The notes beneath the pieces were generated by a model. It had not been told where the DNA came from and made no database searches. It worked only from the letters and a program-made list of their open reading frames with translations. 64,000 bases of DNA from the NCBI RefSeq assembly GCF_021245725.1, contig NZ_JAJGSX010000006.1, positions 186,001-250,000 of the forward strand, read 5' to 3'. Position 1 is the stretch's first letter, and the number at the start of each line of letters is the position of its first letter. Shown one piece after another: positions 1-8,121 of the stretch. Made by a program: the position numbers and the translations under genes. This DNA is from Pseudonocardia sp. TRM90224. Its GTDB lineage: Bacteria > Actinomycetota > Actinomycetes > Mycobacteriales > Pseudonocardiaceae.

Positions 1-2
1 GG

Positions 3-2945
3 GTCACCGACAGCGGCCGGCCCTACATCGTGATGCCGTTCCAGTCGCTCGACTCGCTGGCGGCGCGGGTGCGCCGCGACGGCCCGATCGGGTGGACGGA
101 GGCCGTCCGCCTCGGGGTGCGGCTCGCCGGGGCGCTGGAGAGCGCCCACCGGGTCGGCACCCTGCACCGCGACGTGAAGCCGGCCAACATCCTGCTCTCC
201 GACTACGGCGAGGCGCAGCTCACCGACTTCGGCATCGCTCGCATCGAGGGCGGCTTCGAGACCGCGACCGGCGCCTTCACCGGCTCGCTCTCCTACACGG
301 CCCCCGAGGTGCTCAACGGGCACCCGCCGACGCCCGCCTCGGACATCTACGGCCTCGGCGCCGCGCTGTTCTCGATCATCGCGGGGCGAGCGGCCTTCGA
401 GCGCCGCGAGGGCGAGGAGATCATCGCCCAGTTCCTGCGCATCACCGGGCAGCCCATCCCCGACCTGCGCGGCCACGGCGTGCCCGACGAGCTGTGCGCC
501 GTGCTCGAACAGGCCATGGCGAAGAACCCGGCCGAGCGACCGGCGTCCGCCGAGGCGCTCGGGCACGAGCTGCAGGAGGTCCAGCGTGCGGCCGGCCTCC
601 CGGTCGCCGAGATGGCGCTGCCGGTGAAGGCCCGCCCCACCACCACCGACGACGACCTGACGGAGGCCGCCGGGCCCGACGATCGCTCGCCGCGCCGCGT
701 CTCCGGGCCGCTCCCGCTGGTCGACCGGCCGTGGACACCGGTGGCGCCGTTGCCGCGGCCGGACCGGTCGTCCACCTCGAACCCGTCGGTCGAGACCGGC
801 AACTTCGGGCGCCCCGGCAACACGGGCGGTTCCGGCAACACCGGCAATACCGGGGGATCCGGTGCGGAAGTCGCCACCACCGCGTTGCCGCGCCAACCGA
901 GCCCGAGCCCGCGCCCGGCAGCTCCGACGACCCAGGCCCCGACCCAGGCCCCGACGGAGGCGCTGCCACCGGTTGCGCCACCGCCGACGACCGGCAACGG
1001 GTCGGCTCCGCAGCCGTCGCCCGACCGGCGCCGCAGGCTCCCGGTGATGGCCGCGATCATCACCGCCGTCGCGCTGCTGGCCTCGCTGACCGTCGCCGGC
1101 GTGTTCGTGCTGCGGGGCCGCTCGACGGTGGACACGCCGCCGCTCGTGGACCCCGGTCCGCCCGCGGTCACCGAGATGGTGCCGCCCAGCGCGTGGCGGC
1201 CGCTGCGCGATTCACCGACCCCGCGCCAACAGGTTGCGACCACCGTCGCCGACGGCACCTTGTGGGTGCTCGGCGGGCTCACCGACGACGGCGCGAGCAC
1301 CGTCGTCGAGGGCTTCGACCCGGCGATCAACACCTGGAAGACGAGCCCCATCCCGCTGCCGGTCGCCCTGCACCACGCCATGGCGGCGACCTACCGCGGC
1401 GAGATCCTCGTGCTCGGCGGCTGGCAGCCCGTCGGCGCCGACCTCATCGGGATCAGCTCGAACAAGGTGTACTCGCAGACCGGCGGCAGCTGGCTCGAAC
1501 GTCCCGCGATGCTCAGCCCGCGGGTCGCCGGCGGCGCCGTCGTGATCGGCGACCGGATCATCGTCACCGGTGGGCAGGCCAACGGGCAGCTCGTGCCGAC
1601 CACCGAGATCTACGACGGCGAGAAGTGGACGAGGGGCCCGGACATCCCGACCCCGCGCGAGCACCTCGCGCTGGTCACCGACGGCACCTACGCGTACGCC
1701 ATCGGCGGGCGCAACCTCAACGCCAACAGCAACAGCGACGCCGTCGAGCGCTACGACCCGGTGGCGAACAAGTGGGAGAAGCTCGCGTCGCTCCCGACCC
1801 CGCGCGGCGGGATCGGCGCGGCCGTCGCCGACGGGCGGATCGTCGTCGTCGGGGGCGAGACGCCCACCACCGTGATGAACGACGTCGACGCGTTCGACAT
1901 CGCGTCGGGCACGTGGTCGCCGATGCCGAAGCTGCCCACCCCGCGGCACGGCGCCGCGGTGGGCGCGGTCGGCAAGACGATCTACGCGCTCGACGGTGCC
2001 GTGAAGCCGAGCCACAAGGCGTCGGTGCCGACCGTGGAGGCGTTCGACGTCCCGCCGCGGCGGCTGCAGCCCGCGCCCGCGTGGCGTGCGGTGAAGGACG
2101 CCCCGGTGGCGCGCCAGTTCACCGGCTCCGCGGTGGTCGACGGCACGATGTGGGTGGTCGGCGGGCTCAAGGCCGGCGACGCGACCGCGGAGGTCTACGC
2201 GTACGTCCCGGGCATCGGCAACTGGCAGCAGGGCCCCGACCTGCCGATCCCGCTGCACCACACGGCCGCCGTCAACTACAAGGGCGAGCTGTGGGTGCTC
2301 GGCGGGTGGACGCCGAAGAACGGCAACTCCTCCGGCGAGGTCACCCCGAAGGTCTTCGCGCTGCGCGACGGGAAATGGGTGGAGCAGCCCCCGCTGCTCC
2401 GGCCGCGCGTGGCCGGTGCGGCGGCCGTGGTCGGCGACAAGATCGTCGTGGTCGGCGGGCAGGACGGCAACCAGGGGCTCATCCCCGTCACCGAGGTGTT
2501 CGACGGCAAGACCTGGGTCGATGCCGCCCCGGTCCCGACCCCGCGCGAGCACCTCGCCGCGGCCACGGACGACAAGTACGTCTACGCCGTCGGCGGCCGC
2601 GACCTCTCGTCGAGCAAGAACACGGGCGCGTTCGAGCGGTTCGACCCCACGACGGGGGCCTGGGAGAAGCTGCCCGCCATGCCGATGGCCCGCGGCGGCG
2701 CCGGCGCGGCCTTCTTCGACGGGCGGATCATCGTCGCCGGCGGCGAGGAACCCACCCGCGTGCTCGACACCGTCGAGTCCTTCGACCTCGACACCGGCGC
2801 GTGGCGCACCCTCGCGCCGCTCAAGGTCGCCCGGCACGGCATGGCCGTCGCGACGGTCGGCAACTCCGTCCTGGCCGTCAACGGCGCCCAACGCCCGACG
2901 CACCAGCAGTCGGCCTCGGTCGTGGAGGCGCTCGACTTCGGGTGA
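3..2945 (+). CDS. Membrane Ser/Thr protein kinase with two Kelch propellers, 5' end outside window
   Basis: The frame is open from base 3, so the GTG at 30 is internal and the N-lobe lies upstream of the window. Visible kinase motifs are HRDVKPANILL (about bases 165-197), DFGIAR and an APE-type segment (SYTAPEVL). A Pro/Gly/Thr-rich linker follows, with Gly-Asn repeats, then one hydrophobic helix near bases 1040-1115 that probably spans the membrane. The extracytoplasmic half contains twelve Kelch-like blades, most carrying a Gly-Gly doublet, arranged as two similar six-blade blocks: one opens with AWRPLRDSPTPRQ, the other with AWRAVKDAPVARQ. The layout is that of a PknB-type receptor kinase in which PASTA repeats are replaced by a duplicated propeller sensor. 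The ligand and substrates are unknown. The kinase assignment is firm; the sensor role is inference. Confidence 0.9.
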   Translation, partial: VTDSGRPYIVMPFQSLDSLAARVRRDGPIGWTEAVRLGVRLAGALESAHRVGTLHRDVKPANILLSDYGEAQLTDFGIARIEGGFETATGAFTGSLSYTAPEVLNGHPPTPASDIYGLGAALFSIIAGRAAFERREGEEIIAQFLRITGQPIPDLRGHGVPDELCAVLEQAMAKNPAERPASAEALGHELQEVQRAAGLPVAEMALPVKARPTTTDDDLTEAAGPDDRSPRRVSGPLPLVDRPWTPVAPLPRPDRSSTSNPSVETGNFGRPGNTGGSGNTGNTGGSGAEVATTALPRQPSPSPRPAAPTTQAPTQAPTEALPPVAPPPTTGNGSAPQPSPDRRRRLPVMAAIITAVALLASLTVAGVFVLRGRSTVDTPPLVDPGPPAVTEMVPPSAWRPLRDSPTPRQQVATTVADGTLWVLGGLTDDGASTVVEGFDPAINTWKTSPIPLPVALHHAMAATYRGEILVLGGWQPVGADLIGISSNKVYSQTGGSWLERPAMLSPRVAGGAVVIGDRIIVTGGQANGQLVPTTEIYDGEKWTRGPDIPTPREHLALVTDGTYAYAIGGRNLNANSNSDAVERYDPVANKWEKLASLPTPRGGIGAAVADGRIVVVGGETPTTVMNDVDAFDIASGTWSPMPKLPTPRHGAAVGAVGKTIYALDGAVKPSHKASVPTVEAFDVPPRRLQPAPAWRAVKDAPVARQFTGSAVVDGTMWVVGGLKAGDATAEVYAYVPGIGNWQQGPDLPIPLHHTAAVNYKGELWVLGGWTPKNGNSSGEVTPKVFALRDGKWVEQPPLLRPRVAGAAAVVGDKIVVVGGQDGNQGLIPVTEVFDGKTWVDAAPVPTPREHLAAATDDKYVYAVGGRDLSSSKNTGAFERFDPTTGAWEKLPAMPMARGGAGAAFFDGRIIVAGGEEPTRVLDTVESFDLDTGAWRTLAPLKVARHGMAVATVGNSVLAVNGAQRPTHQQSASVVEALDFG

Positions 2946-2991
2946 CCGCTCACCCCCGACCCCGGCCGGCCGGCCGGGTGGCGGGGTGCCG

Positions 2992-3036
2992 GGAAAGCCA
3001 CTTTACCGGCCTGTGGCGCCGGGAAAGTGGCTTTCC
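2992..3036. repeat. Intergenic inverted repeat, GGAAAGCCACTTT family
   Basis: Arms 2992-3009 and 3019-3036 pair at 17 of 18 positions around a 9-nt loop, about 47 nt after the kinase stop codon. The arm core GGAAAGCCACTTT recurs in the repeat at 44951-44999. There is no T-run. It could be a U-less terminator or a dispersed palindromic repeat. Confidence 0.8.
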
Positions 3037-3110
3037 AGGCAACGCGTGCGGAACGCACGCAACCCAGCCCCGATGATCGCCCGCCCCCGCGCTGGGGGAG
3101 TATCGGGCGC

Positions 3111-3785
3111 GTGACAGCGCGCCCGTTCGTGCTGCTCTCGGTCGCGATGTCGATCGACGGCTGCATCGACGACACCTCGCCCGACCGGCTCGTCCTCTCC
3201 GATGCCGCCGATCTGGACCGGGTCGACGAGGTCAGGGCCGGGGTCGACGCGATCCTCGTCGGTGCGACGACGTTGCGTCGCGACAACCCGCGGCTGCTGG
3301 TCCGGTCCGAGGAGCGCCGCGCCGCGCGGGTCGCCCAGGGTCGGCCGGTCGATCTGGTCAAGGTGGTGCTGAGCGGCAGCGGCGACCTCGATCCCGAGGC
3401 CCAGTTCTTCACCACCGGCACCGCCGAGAAGATCGTCTACGTCGCCGAGGGCGTGCGGGACACGACGGCGGAGCGCCTCGGCCCCGCCGCGACCGTCGTC
3501 GCCGCCGGTGATCCGCTGGACGTCCGCGAGGTGCTCGCCGACCTGCACCGCCGCGGGATCGGGCGGGTCATGGTCGAGGGCGGCACGAGCATGCACACGC
3601 TGTTCCTCGCCGCCCGCGCGGTCGACGAGATCCAGCTCGTCGTCGCACCGTTCTTCGTCGGCGACGCCGAGGCGCCCCGGTTCGTCGGGCCGGGTGACCT
3701 GCCCCGCCACGGCCTCACGCTCGCCGAGGCCCGGCCGATGGGCGACCACGTGCTGCTGCGCTACACCCTGGACGGCTCGGCATGA
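3111..3785 (+). CDS. RibD C-terminal-type (dihydrofolate reductase fold) reductase
   Basis: A stand-alone protein of 224 aa with the RibD_C fold, expected to reduce a pyrimidine or pteridine-like substrate with NADPH. The N-terminus reads RPFVLLSVAMSIDG, followed by the GADAILVGATT-like segment (VDAILVGATTLRRDNPRLL) and, later, MVEGGTSMHTLFL, all typical of the family. The start chosen is GTG 3111, where family similarity begins. Its stop overlaps the start of the deaminase gene (ATGA), so the two are probably translationally coupled. Together they resemble a RibD split into two genes in reversed order. A role in riboflavin synthesis is possible but not shown, since a complete ribD may exist elsewhere. 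Confidence 0.85.
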   Translation: MTARPFVLLSVAMSIDGCIDDTSPDRLVLSDAADLDRVDEVRAGVDAILVGATTLRRDNPRLLVRSEERRAARVAQGRPVDLVKVVLSGSGDLDPEAQFFTTGTAEKIVYVAEGVRDTTAERLGPAATVVAAGDPLDVREVLADLHRRGIGRVMVEGGTSMHTLFLAARAVDEIQLVVAPFFVGDAEAPRFVGPGDLPRHGLTLAEARPMGDHVLLRYTLDGSA

Positions 3786-4228
3786 CGACCGACGAGGCCC
3801 TGCTCGCCCGGGCCGTCGCGCTCGCCGAGCGCTGCCCGCCCTCGGAGACGGCCTTCTCGGTCGGGGCGCTCGTCGTGGGTCCGGACGGCGCGGTGCTCGC
3901 CGACGGCTGGTCGCGCCGCCGCGGCGGCAGCGAGCACGCGGAGGAGTCGGCGCTCGCCGATCTCGGCGACGGCTGGCAGGCGCCTGCGGGCACGACGGTC
4001 TACAGCTCGCTCGAACCGTGCAGCCGCCGCGCCTCCCGCCCGCTGACCTGCACGCAGCTGATCCTCGCCGCCGGCGTCACCAGGGTCGTCTTCGCGTGGC
4101 GCGAGCCGCCGACGTTCGTGGAAGGCGCCGGTGCGGAGCTGCTGCACGCCGCCGGGGTGGAGGTCGTCGAGCTGCCGGCCTTCGCCGACGCGGCACGGAA
4201 ACCGAACCGGCATTTGCTCGACCGGTAA
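3782..4228 (+). CDS. Cytidine/deoxycytidylate deaminase-like protein (RibD N-terminal type)
   Basis: A 148-aa zinc-dependent deaminase. The catalytic HAE motif (SEHAEESAL) and the second zinc motif (EPCSRRASRPLTC) are both present; the latter closely resembles the RibD EPC...GRTPPC element. Family members hydrolytically deaminate nucleobase-type substrates. The ATG overlaps the stop of the RibD_C-like reductase by 4 nt, so the two proteins are made from one message. The substrate is likely the RibD pyrimidine or a related nucleoside. It is shorter than full RibD (about 340 aa) because the reductase half is encoded separately. Confidence 0.85.
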   Translation: MTTDEALLARAVALAERCPPSETAFSVGALVVGPDGAVLADGWSRRRGGSEHAEESALADLGDGWQAPAGTTVYSSLEPCSRRASRPLTCTQLILAAGVTRVVFAWREPPTFVEGAGAELLHAAGVEVVELPAFADAARKPNRHLLDR

Positions 4229-4258
4229 CCGGGAGCAACCGGTGTCGGAGGGCGCCGA

Positions 4259-4264
4259 TACCCT
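4259..4264 (+). promoter_or_regulatory. -10 box (TACCCT) of a leaderless proS promoter
   Basis: TACCCT ends 7 nt before the proS GTG, so a transcript starting at the usual distance would begin at the start codon. No Shine-Dalgarno sequence or clear -35 box is visible. Confidence 0.55.
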
Positions 4265-4270
4265 CTTGGC

Positions 4271-6010
4271 GTGTTGACCCGGATGTCGTCGCTGTTCCTG
4301 CGGACCCTTCGTGAGGACCCGGCCGACGCGGAGGTACCGAGCCACAAGCTGCTCGCCCGCGCCGGCTACGTCCGCCGTGTCGCCCCGGGCATCTATTCGT
4401 GGCTGCCGCTGGGCCTGCGGGTGCTGCGCGCGGTCGAGCAGGTCGTGCGCGAGGAGATGGACGCCATCGGCGCCCAGGAGATCCACTTCCCGGCACTGTT
4501 GCCGCGCGAACCGTACGAGGCGACGGGCCGCTGGACCGAGTACGGCCCCAACATCTTCCGGCTCAAGGACCGCAAGAACGCCGACTACCTGCTGGGGCCG
4601 ACCCACGAGGAGCTCTTCGCGCTCACCGTGAAGGGCGAGTACAGCTCCTACAAGGACTACCCGGTCACGCTGTACCAGATCCAGACGAAGTACCGCGACG
4701 AAGCGCGACCCCGCGCCGGGATCCTGCGCGGCCGCGAGTTCGTCATGAAGGACTCGTACTCGTTCGACCTCACCGACGAGGGGCTGTCGGAGTCCTACGC
4801 CAAGCACCGCGCGGCCTACCAGAGGATCTTCGACCGGCTCGGTCTCGAGTACGTGATCGTCTCTGCGACGTCGGGCGCGATGGGCGGCTCCGCCTCCGAG
4901 GAGTTCCTCGCCATCGCCCCCACCGGCGAGGACACCTTCGTGCAGAGCCCCGGCGGCTACGCGGCGAACGTCGAGGCCGTCACCACCACGGCCCCGCCGG
5001 CGCGCGACGTCGATGGCCTCCCGGCCGCGCAGGCGCACCACACCCCGAACACCCCCACGATCGAGACGCTGGTCGATTTCCTGAACGGCGCCGGCCTCGG
5101 CCGCACCTTCACCGCGGCCGAGACGCTCAAGAACGTGCTGGTCAAGACGAAGACGCCCGGCGCGACGGAGTGGACGTTGCTCGGCGTCGGCGTCCCCGGC
5201 GACCGCGAGGTCGACATGAAGCGGTTGGAGGCGGCGCTGAGCCCCGCCGAGGTCGCGCTGCTCGACGAGGCCGATTTCGCCCGCCACCCGTTCCTGGTGA
5301 AGGGCTACATCGGCCCGGGCGCGCTCGCCGCCAACGGCGTGCGTTACGTCGTCGACCCGCGGATCGTGCCGGGCACGGCGTGGGTCACCGGCGCCGACAA
5401 GGCCGACCACCACGTCGTCGACCTCGTGTGCGGGCGCGACTTCACACCCGACGCCACGATCGAGGCCGCCGAGGTCAGGGAGGGCGACCCGGCCCCCGAC
5501 GGCAGCGGCCCGCTCTCGGCCGCGCGCGGCATCGAGATCGGCCACGTGTTCCAGCTCGGCCGCAAGTACGCCGACGCGATGCAGCTCGACGCGCTCGGTC
5601 CCGACAGCAAGCCGATCCGGATCACCATGGGCTCGTACGGCGTCGGGGTCTCGCGGCTCGTCGCCGTCATCGCCGAGCAGAGCCACGACGAGCACGGCCT
5701 GGTGTGGCCGAAGGAGGTCACGCCGTTCGACGTGCACCTCGTGATCGCCGGCAAGAGCGAGGAGATCGTCGCCGGCGCCGAGCAACTGGCCGCCGAGCTC
5801 GACGCCGCGGGCCTGCAAGTTCTCCTCGACGACCGCAAAGCGTCGCCGGGGGTCAAGTTCGCCGATGCCGAGCTGATCGGGGTTCCCACGATCGTGGTGG
5901 CCGGGCGCGGGCTCGCGAGCGGCACGATCGAGGTCAAGGACCGGCGCAGCGGCGAACGTACGGAGGTACCGCTGGCCGACGCCGTCGCGCAGCTCAGCGG
6001 CAGGGGATAG
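4271..6010 (+). CDS. proS: Prolyl-tRNA synthetase
   Basis: A 579-aa class II aminoacyl-tRNA synthetase that charges tRNA-Pro. The N-terminus ([26 protein letters not shown]) and the motif 2 region ([19 protein letters not shown]) are canonical for bacterial ProRS. The roughly 180-residue segment between motifs 2 and 3 is the YbaK-type editing domain that removes alanine from tRNA-Pro. Motif 3 ([16 protein letters not shown]) and an anticodon-binding domain close the protein. GTG 4271 lies 7 nt after a TACCCT box, which suggests leaderless translation. Length and domains match the bacterial type. Confidence 0.97.
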   Translation: MLTRMSSLFLRTLREDPADAEVPSHKLLARAGYVRRVAPGIYSWLPLGLRVLRAVEQVVREEMDAIGAQEIHFPALLPREPYEATGRWTEYGPNIFRLKDRKNADYLLGPTHEELFALTVKGEYSSYKDYPVTLYQIQTKYRDEARPRAGILRGREFVMKDSYSFDLTDEGLSESYAKHRAAYQRIFDRLGLEYVIVSATSGAMGGSASEEFLAIAPTGEDTFVQSPGGYAANVEAVTTTAPPARDVDGLPAAQAHHTPNTPTIETLVDFLNGAGLGRTFTAAETLKNVLVKTKTPGATEWTLLGVGVPGDREVDMKRLEAALSPAEVALLDEADFARHPFLVKGYIGPGALAANGVRYVVDPRIVPGTAWVTGADKADHHVVDLVCGRDFTPDATIEAAEVREGDPAPDGSGPLSAARGIEIGHVFQLGRKYADAMQLDALGPDSKPIRITMGSYGVGVSRLVAVIAEQSHDEHGLVWPKEVTPFDVHLVIAGKSEEIVAGAEQLAAELDAAGLQVLLDDRKASPGVKFADAELIGVPTIVVAGRGLASGTIEVKDRRSGERTEVPLADAVAQLSGRG

Positions 6011-6103
6011 CAGGGCGAAGGGTAACCGGACGAGGGCGTGATCGACTGTCGTCCGCCATGACAGCGGGCCGACAGAGGGTCGGCCGCGGGGGGAGCACGA
6101 GGA

Positions 6104-7681
6104 ATGCGTGAGGACACGATCCAGCTGCCGGGGGCGGCTGTTGCCCCCGATCCGCCGCGGAACCAGGCGCCGCAACGCGGCGACCTGACGCAGGAGCTGC
6201 TGGAGACCGACTGGTGGAGCGACGACGCCGTCGCGCGTGCCGGCATCCCGGTCGTCGACGTGCCGTTCGTCTCGGTCGGTGGGGGGATCGGGTCGTTCGT
6301 CACGGTCGACTACCTGCGGATCTGCGGGGTGCCGACGTCGGCGATCAAGGTGCTGACCCAGCTGGAACACCCGTGGGAGAGCTACGAGTACCTGACGCGC
6401 GTCTCGCAGATCCCGCGCAAGGAGCGGCTGCGTTCCGATTCGGCGTCGTGCCCGGACAACATCTGGGGCTTCCCCAGCTATGCCGTCCGCGAGGCGATGG
6501 CCACGAAGTCGATCAAGCCGTTGTGGCACGTGCTGATGGAACCCATCTTCACCGACTACTGGACGCCGAAGGCAGGGCAGGCGTTCGAGTCGATGGAGAA
6601 GGAGTACCACCGCATCGCCTACCCGGAGACGGTCGTCAAGGGACAGGTCCGGATGGTGCGCAGGCGCATCGGCGGCGGCTACTTCACGATCCTGACCCCG
6701 CCGGAGGGTGCTGCGCCGACGCGCCGGATCGCCTACCGCAGCCGCTACGTGCACCTCGCCGTCGGGTACCCCGGGCTGAAGTTCCTGCCCGACCTGCAGG
6801 AGTACCGCGAGACGCACCGCGACTACGGCAGCGTGGTCAACGCCTACGAGCCGCACGAGCAGATCTACCAGCGGCTGCACGCGGCGCCGGGCACGGTGCT
6901 GGTGCGCGGCGGCGGGATCGTGGCATCGCGGGTGCTGCAGCGGTTGATCGACGACCGCGACGCCCGCGGGTTGCAGACCCAGATCCTGCACTCGTTCCGC
7001 ACGTTCGTCACCGGTTCGCACGGCCCGAACATCTGGATGCGGCGCCGCGGCGGTGACGGTTGGGCGTACCAGGGCTTCAACTACCCGAAGTCGGTGTGGG
7101 GCGGCCAGCTCAAGGCCCGGGTGCGCAAGCTGGAGGGCCAGGCGAGGGCTGATCTGTACGGGCAGTTCGGCGGCACCAACACCCCGTGGCGGCGCAACTG
7201 GCAGCGGCAAATGCGCCGGGGTCGCCGCGAGCAGTGGTACCACCCGTTCCAGGGTGAGATCAGCTCACTGGCGCCCGGCCCGAAGGGCATGGTCAACGTC
7301 ACGCTGACCACCCCGCAGGGCCCGCGGCAGTTCCAGGTGATCGCCGTCATCGACTGCACCGGTCTCGAGGCCGACATCCGCGAGCACCGCGTCTTCGCCG
7401 ACCTGCTCGACCACGGCGGCGCCGGCCGCAACGTGCTCGGCCGCCTCGACGTCGAGCGCAGCTTCGAGATGCGCGGCACCCGCAGCGAACCAGGCCGGAT
7501 GTACGCCTCCGGCAGCGCCACCAACGGCGGCTACTTCCCCGGTGTCGACACCTTCCTCGGCCTGCAGATCGCGGCGCAGGAGATCGCCGACGACCTCACC
7601 AAGCTGGGCTTCTGCGCCCCACTGGGTCCGCTCCGCTCCACCTCGCAGTGGTGGAAGTGGGCGCGGGGTAAGAGGATCTGA
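6104..7681 (+). CDS. FAD/NAD(P)-binding oxidoreductase of unknown substrate
   Basis: A 525-aa soluble protein with a Rossmann dinucleotide motif near residue 60 (FVSVGGGIGSF), a second Gly-rich strand (VLVRGGGIVASRVLQ) and a late segment that closes the FAD site (YFPGVDTFLGLQIAAQE). The overall layout resembles flavoprotein monooxygenases or L-ornithine hydroxylase-like enzymes, but I cannot assign a substrate. It heads a run of five same-strand genes: the next start is 3 nt after its stop, and a membrane protein, an FHA protein, a nucleotidyltransferase-fold protein and a kinase follow. This suggests a redox enzyme under kinase/FHA control (inference). Confidence 0.75.
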   Translation: MREDTIQLPGAAVAPDPPRNQAPQRGDLTQELLETDWWSDDAVARAGIPVVDVPFVSVGGGIGSFVTVDYLRICGVPTSAIKVLTQLEHPWESYEYLTRVSQIPRKERLRSDSASCPDNIWGFPSYAVREAMATKSIKPLWHVLMEPIFTDYWTPKAGQAFESMEKEYHRIAYPETVVKGQVRMVRRRIGGGYFTILTPPEGAAPTRRIAYRSRYVHLAVGYPGLKFLPDLQEYRETHRDYGSVVNAYEPHEQIYQRLHAAPGTVLVRGGGIVASRVLQRLIDDRDARGLQTQILHSFRTFVTGSHGPNIWMRRRGGDGWAYQGFNYPKSVWGGQLKARVRKLEGQARADLYGQFGGTNTPWRRNWQRQMRRGRREQWYHPFQGEISSLAPGPKGMVNVTLTTPQGPRQFQVIAVIDCTGLEADIREHRVFADLLDHGGAGRNVLGRLDVERSFEMRGTRSEPGRMYASGSATNGGYFPGVDTFLGLQIAAQEIADDLTKLGFCAPLGPLRSTSQWWKWARGKRI

Positions 7682-7683
7682 CC

Positions 7684-8121
7684 GTGCTCCCCACGCTCAA
7701 CGGGCGGATCCAGACCCGCATCTTCCTGCTGGTGGTCGTCGGCGGGATCTGGACGCTGCTCATCACCCCGGTGCTCCCGGTCGACCTGCCGCTGGCAGAC
7801 CGCTACCGCGTCACGTTCATCGTGCTGCTCACGGTCCTCGTGTTCGGCATCGTCTGGGAGTTCATCTACCATTTCATCCAGCAGTTCCGGTGGGAGAAGG
7901 ACTGGCCGACGCTTTTCGGGCTGGTCACGGCCGTCAACGAGGGCGCGCTGGTGTGGGTGCTGCTGGAGCTCGGCGTGGTGCCGGGGATCAGCAGCCCGGT
8001 CCCGCTGGGCGCGTACTTGTTGCAGTTCCTGACGACGTGGATAGTCGTGTGGCTGGTGGCGAACGGACCAATGAGGGTGCCGTTCATACACTGGAGGTTC
8101 CGCGGGGGGAGGCTGATCTAG
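7684..8121 (+). CDS. Small integral membrane protein of the FHA/kinase cassette
   Basis: A protein of 145 aa with about four hydrophobic segments (approximate residues 13-32, 42-63, 75-97 and 107-127) separated by short charged loops, including RWEKDWPTLFG. No family was recognised. The GTG start lies 2 nt after the oxidoreductase stop, and its own stop directly abuts the GTG of the FHA gene, so it is embedded in one operon. It may anchor the oxidoreductase or the FHA protein at the membrane; this is inference from position only. Confidence 0.7.
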   Translation: MLPTLNGRIQTRIFLLVVVGGIWTLLITPVLPVDLPLADRYRVTFIVLLTVLVFGIVWEFIYHFIQQFRWEKDWPTLFGLVTAVNEGALVWVLLELGVVPGISSPVPLGAYLLQFLTTWIVVWLVANGPMRVPFIHWRFRGGRLI

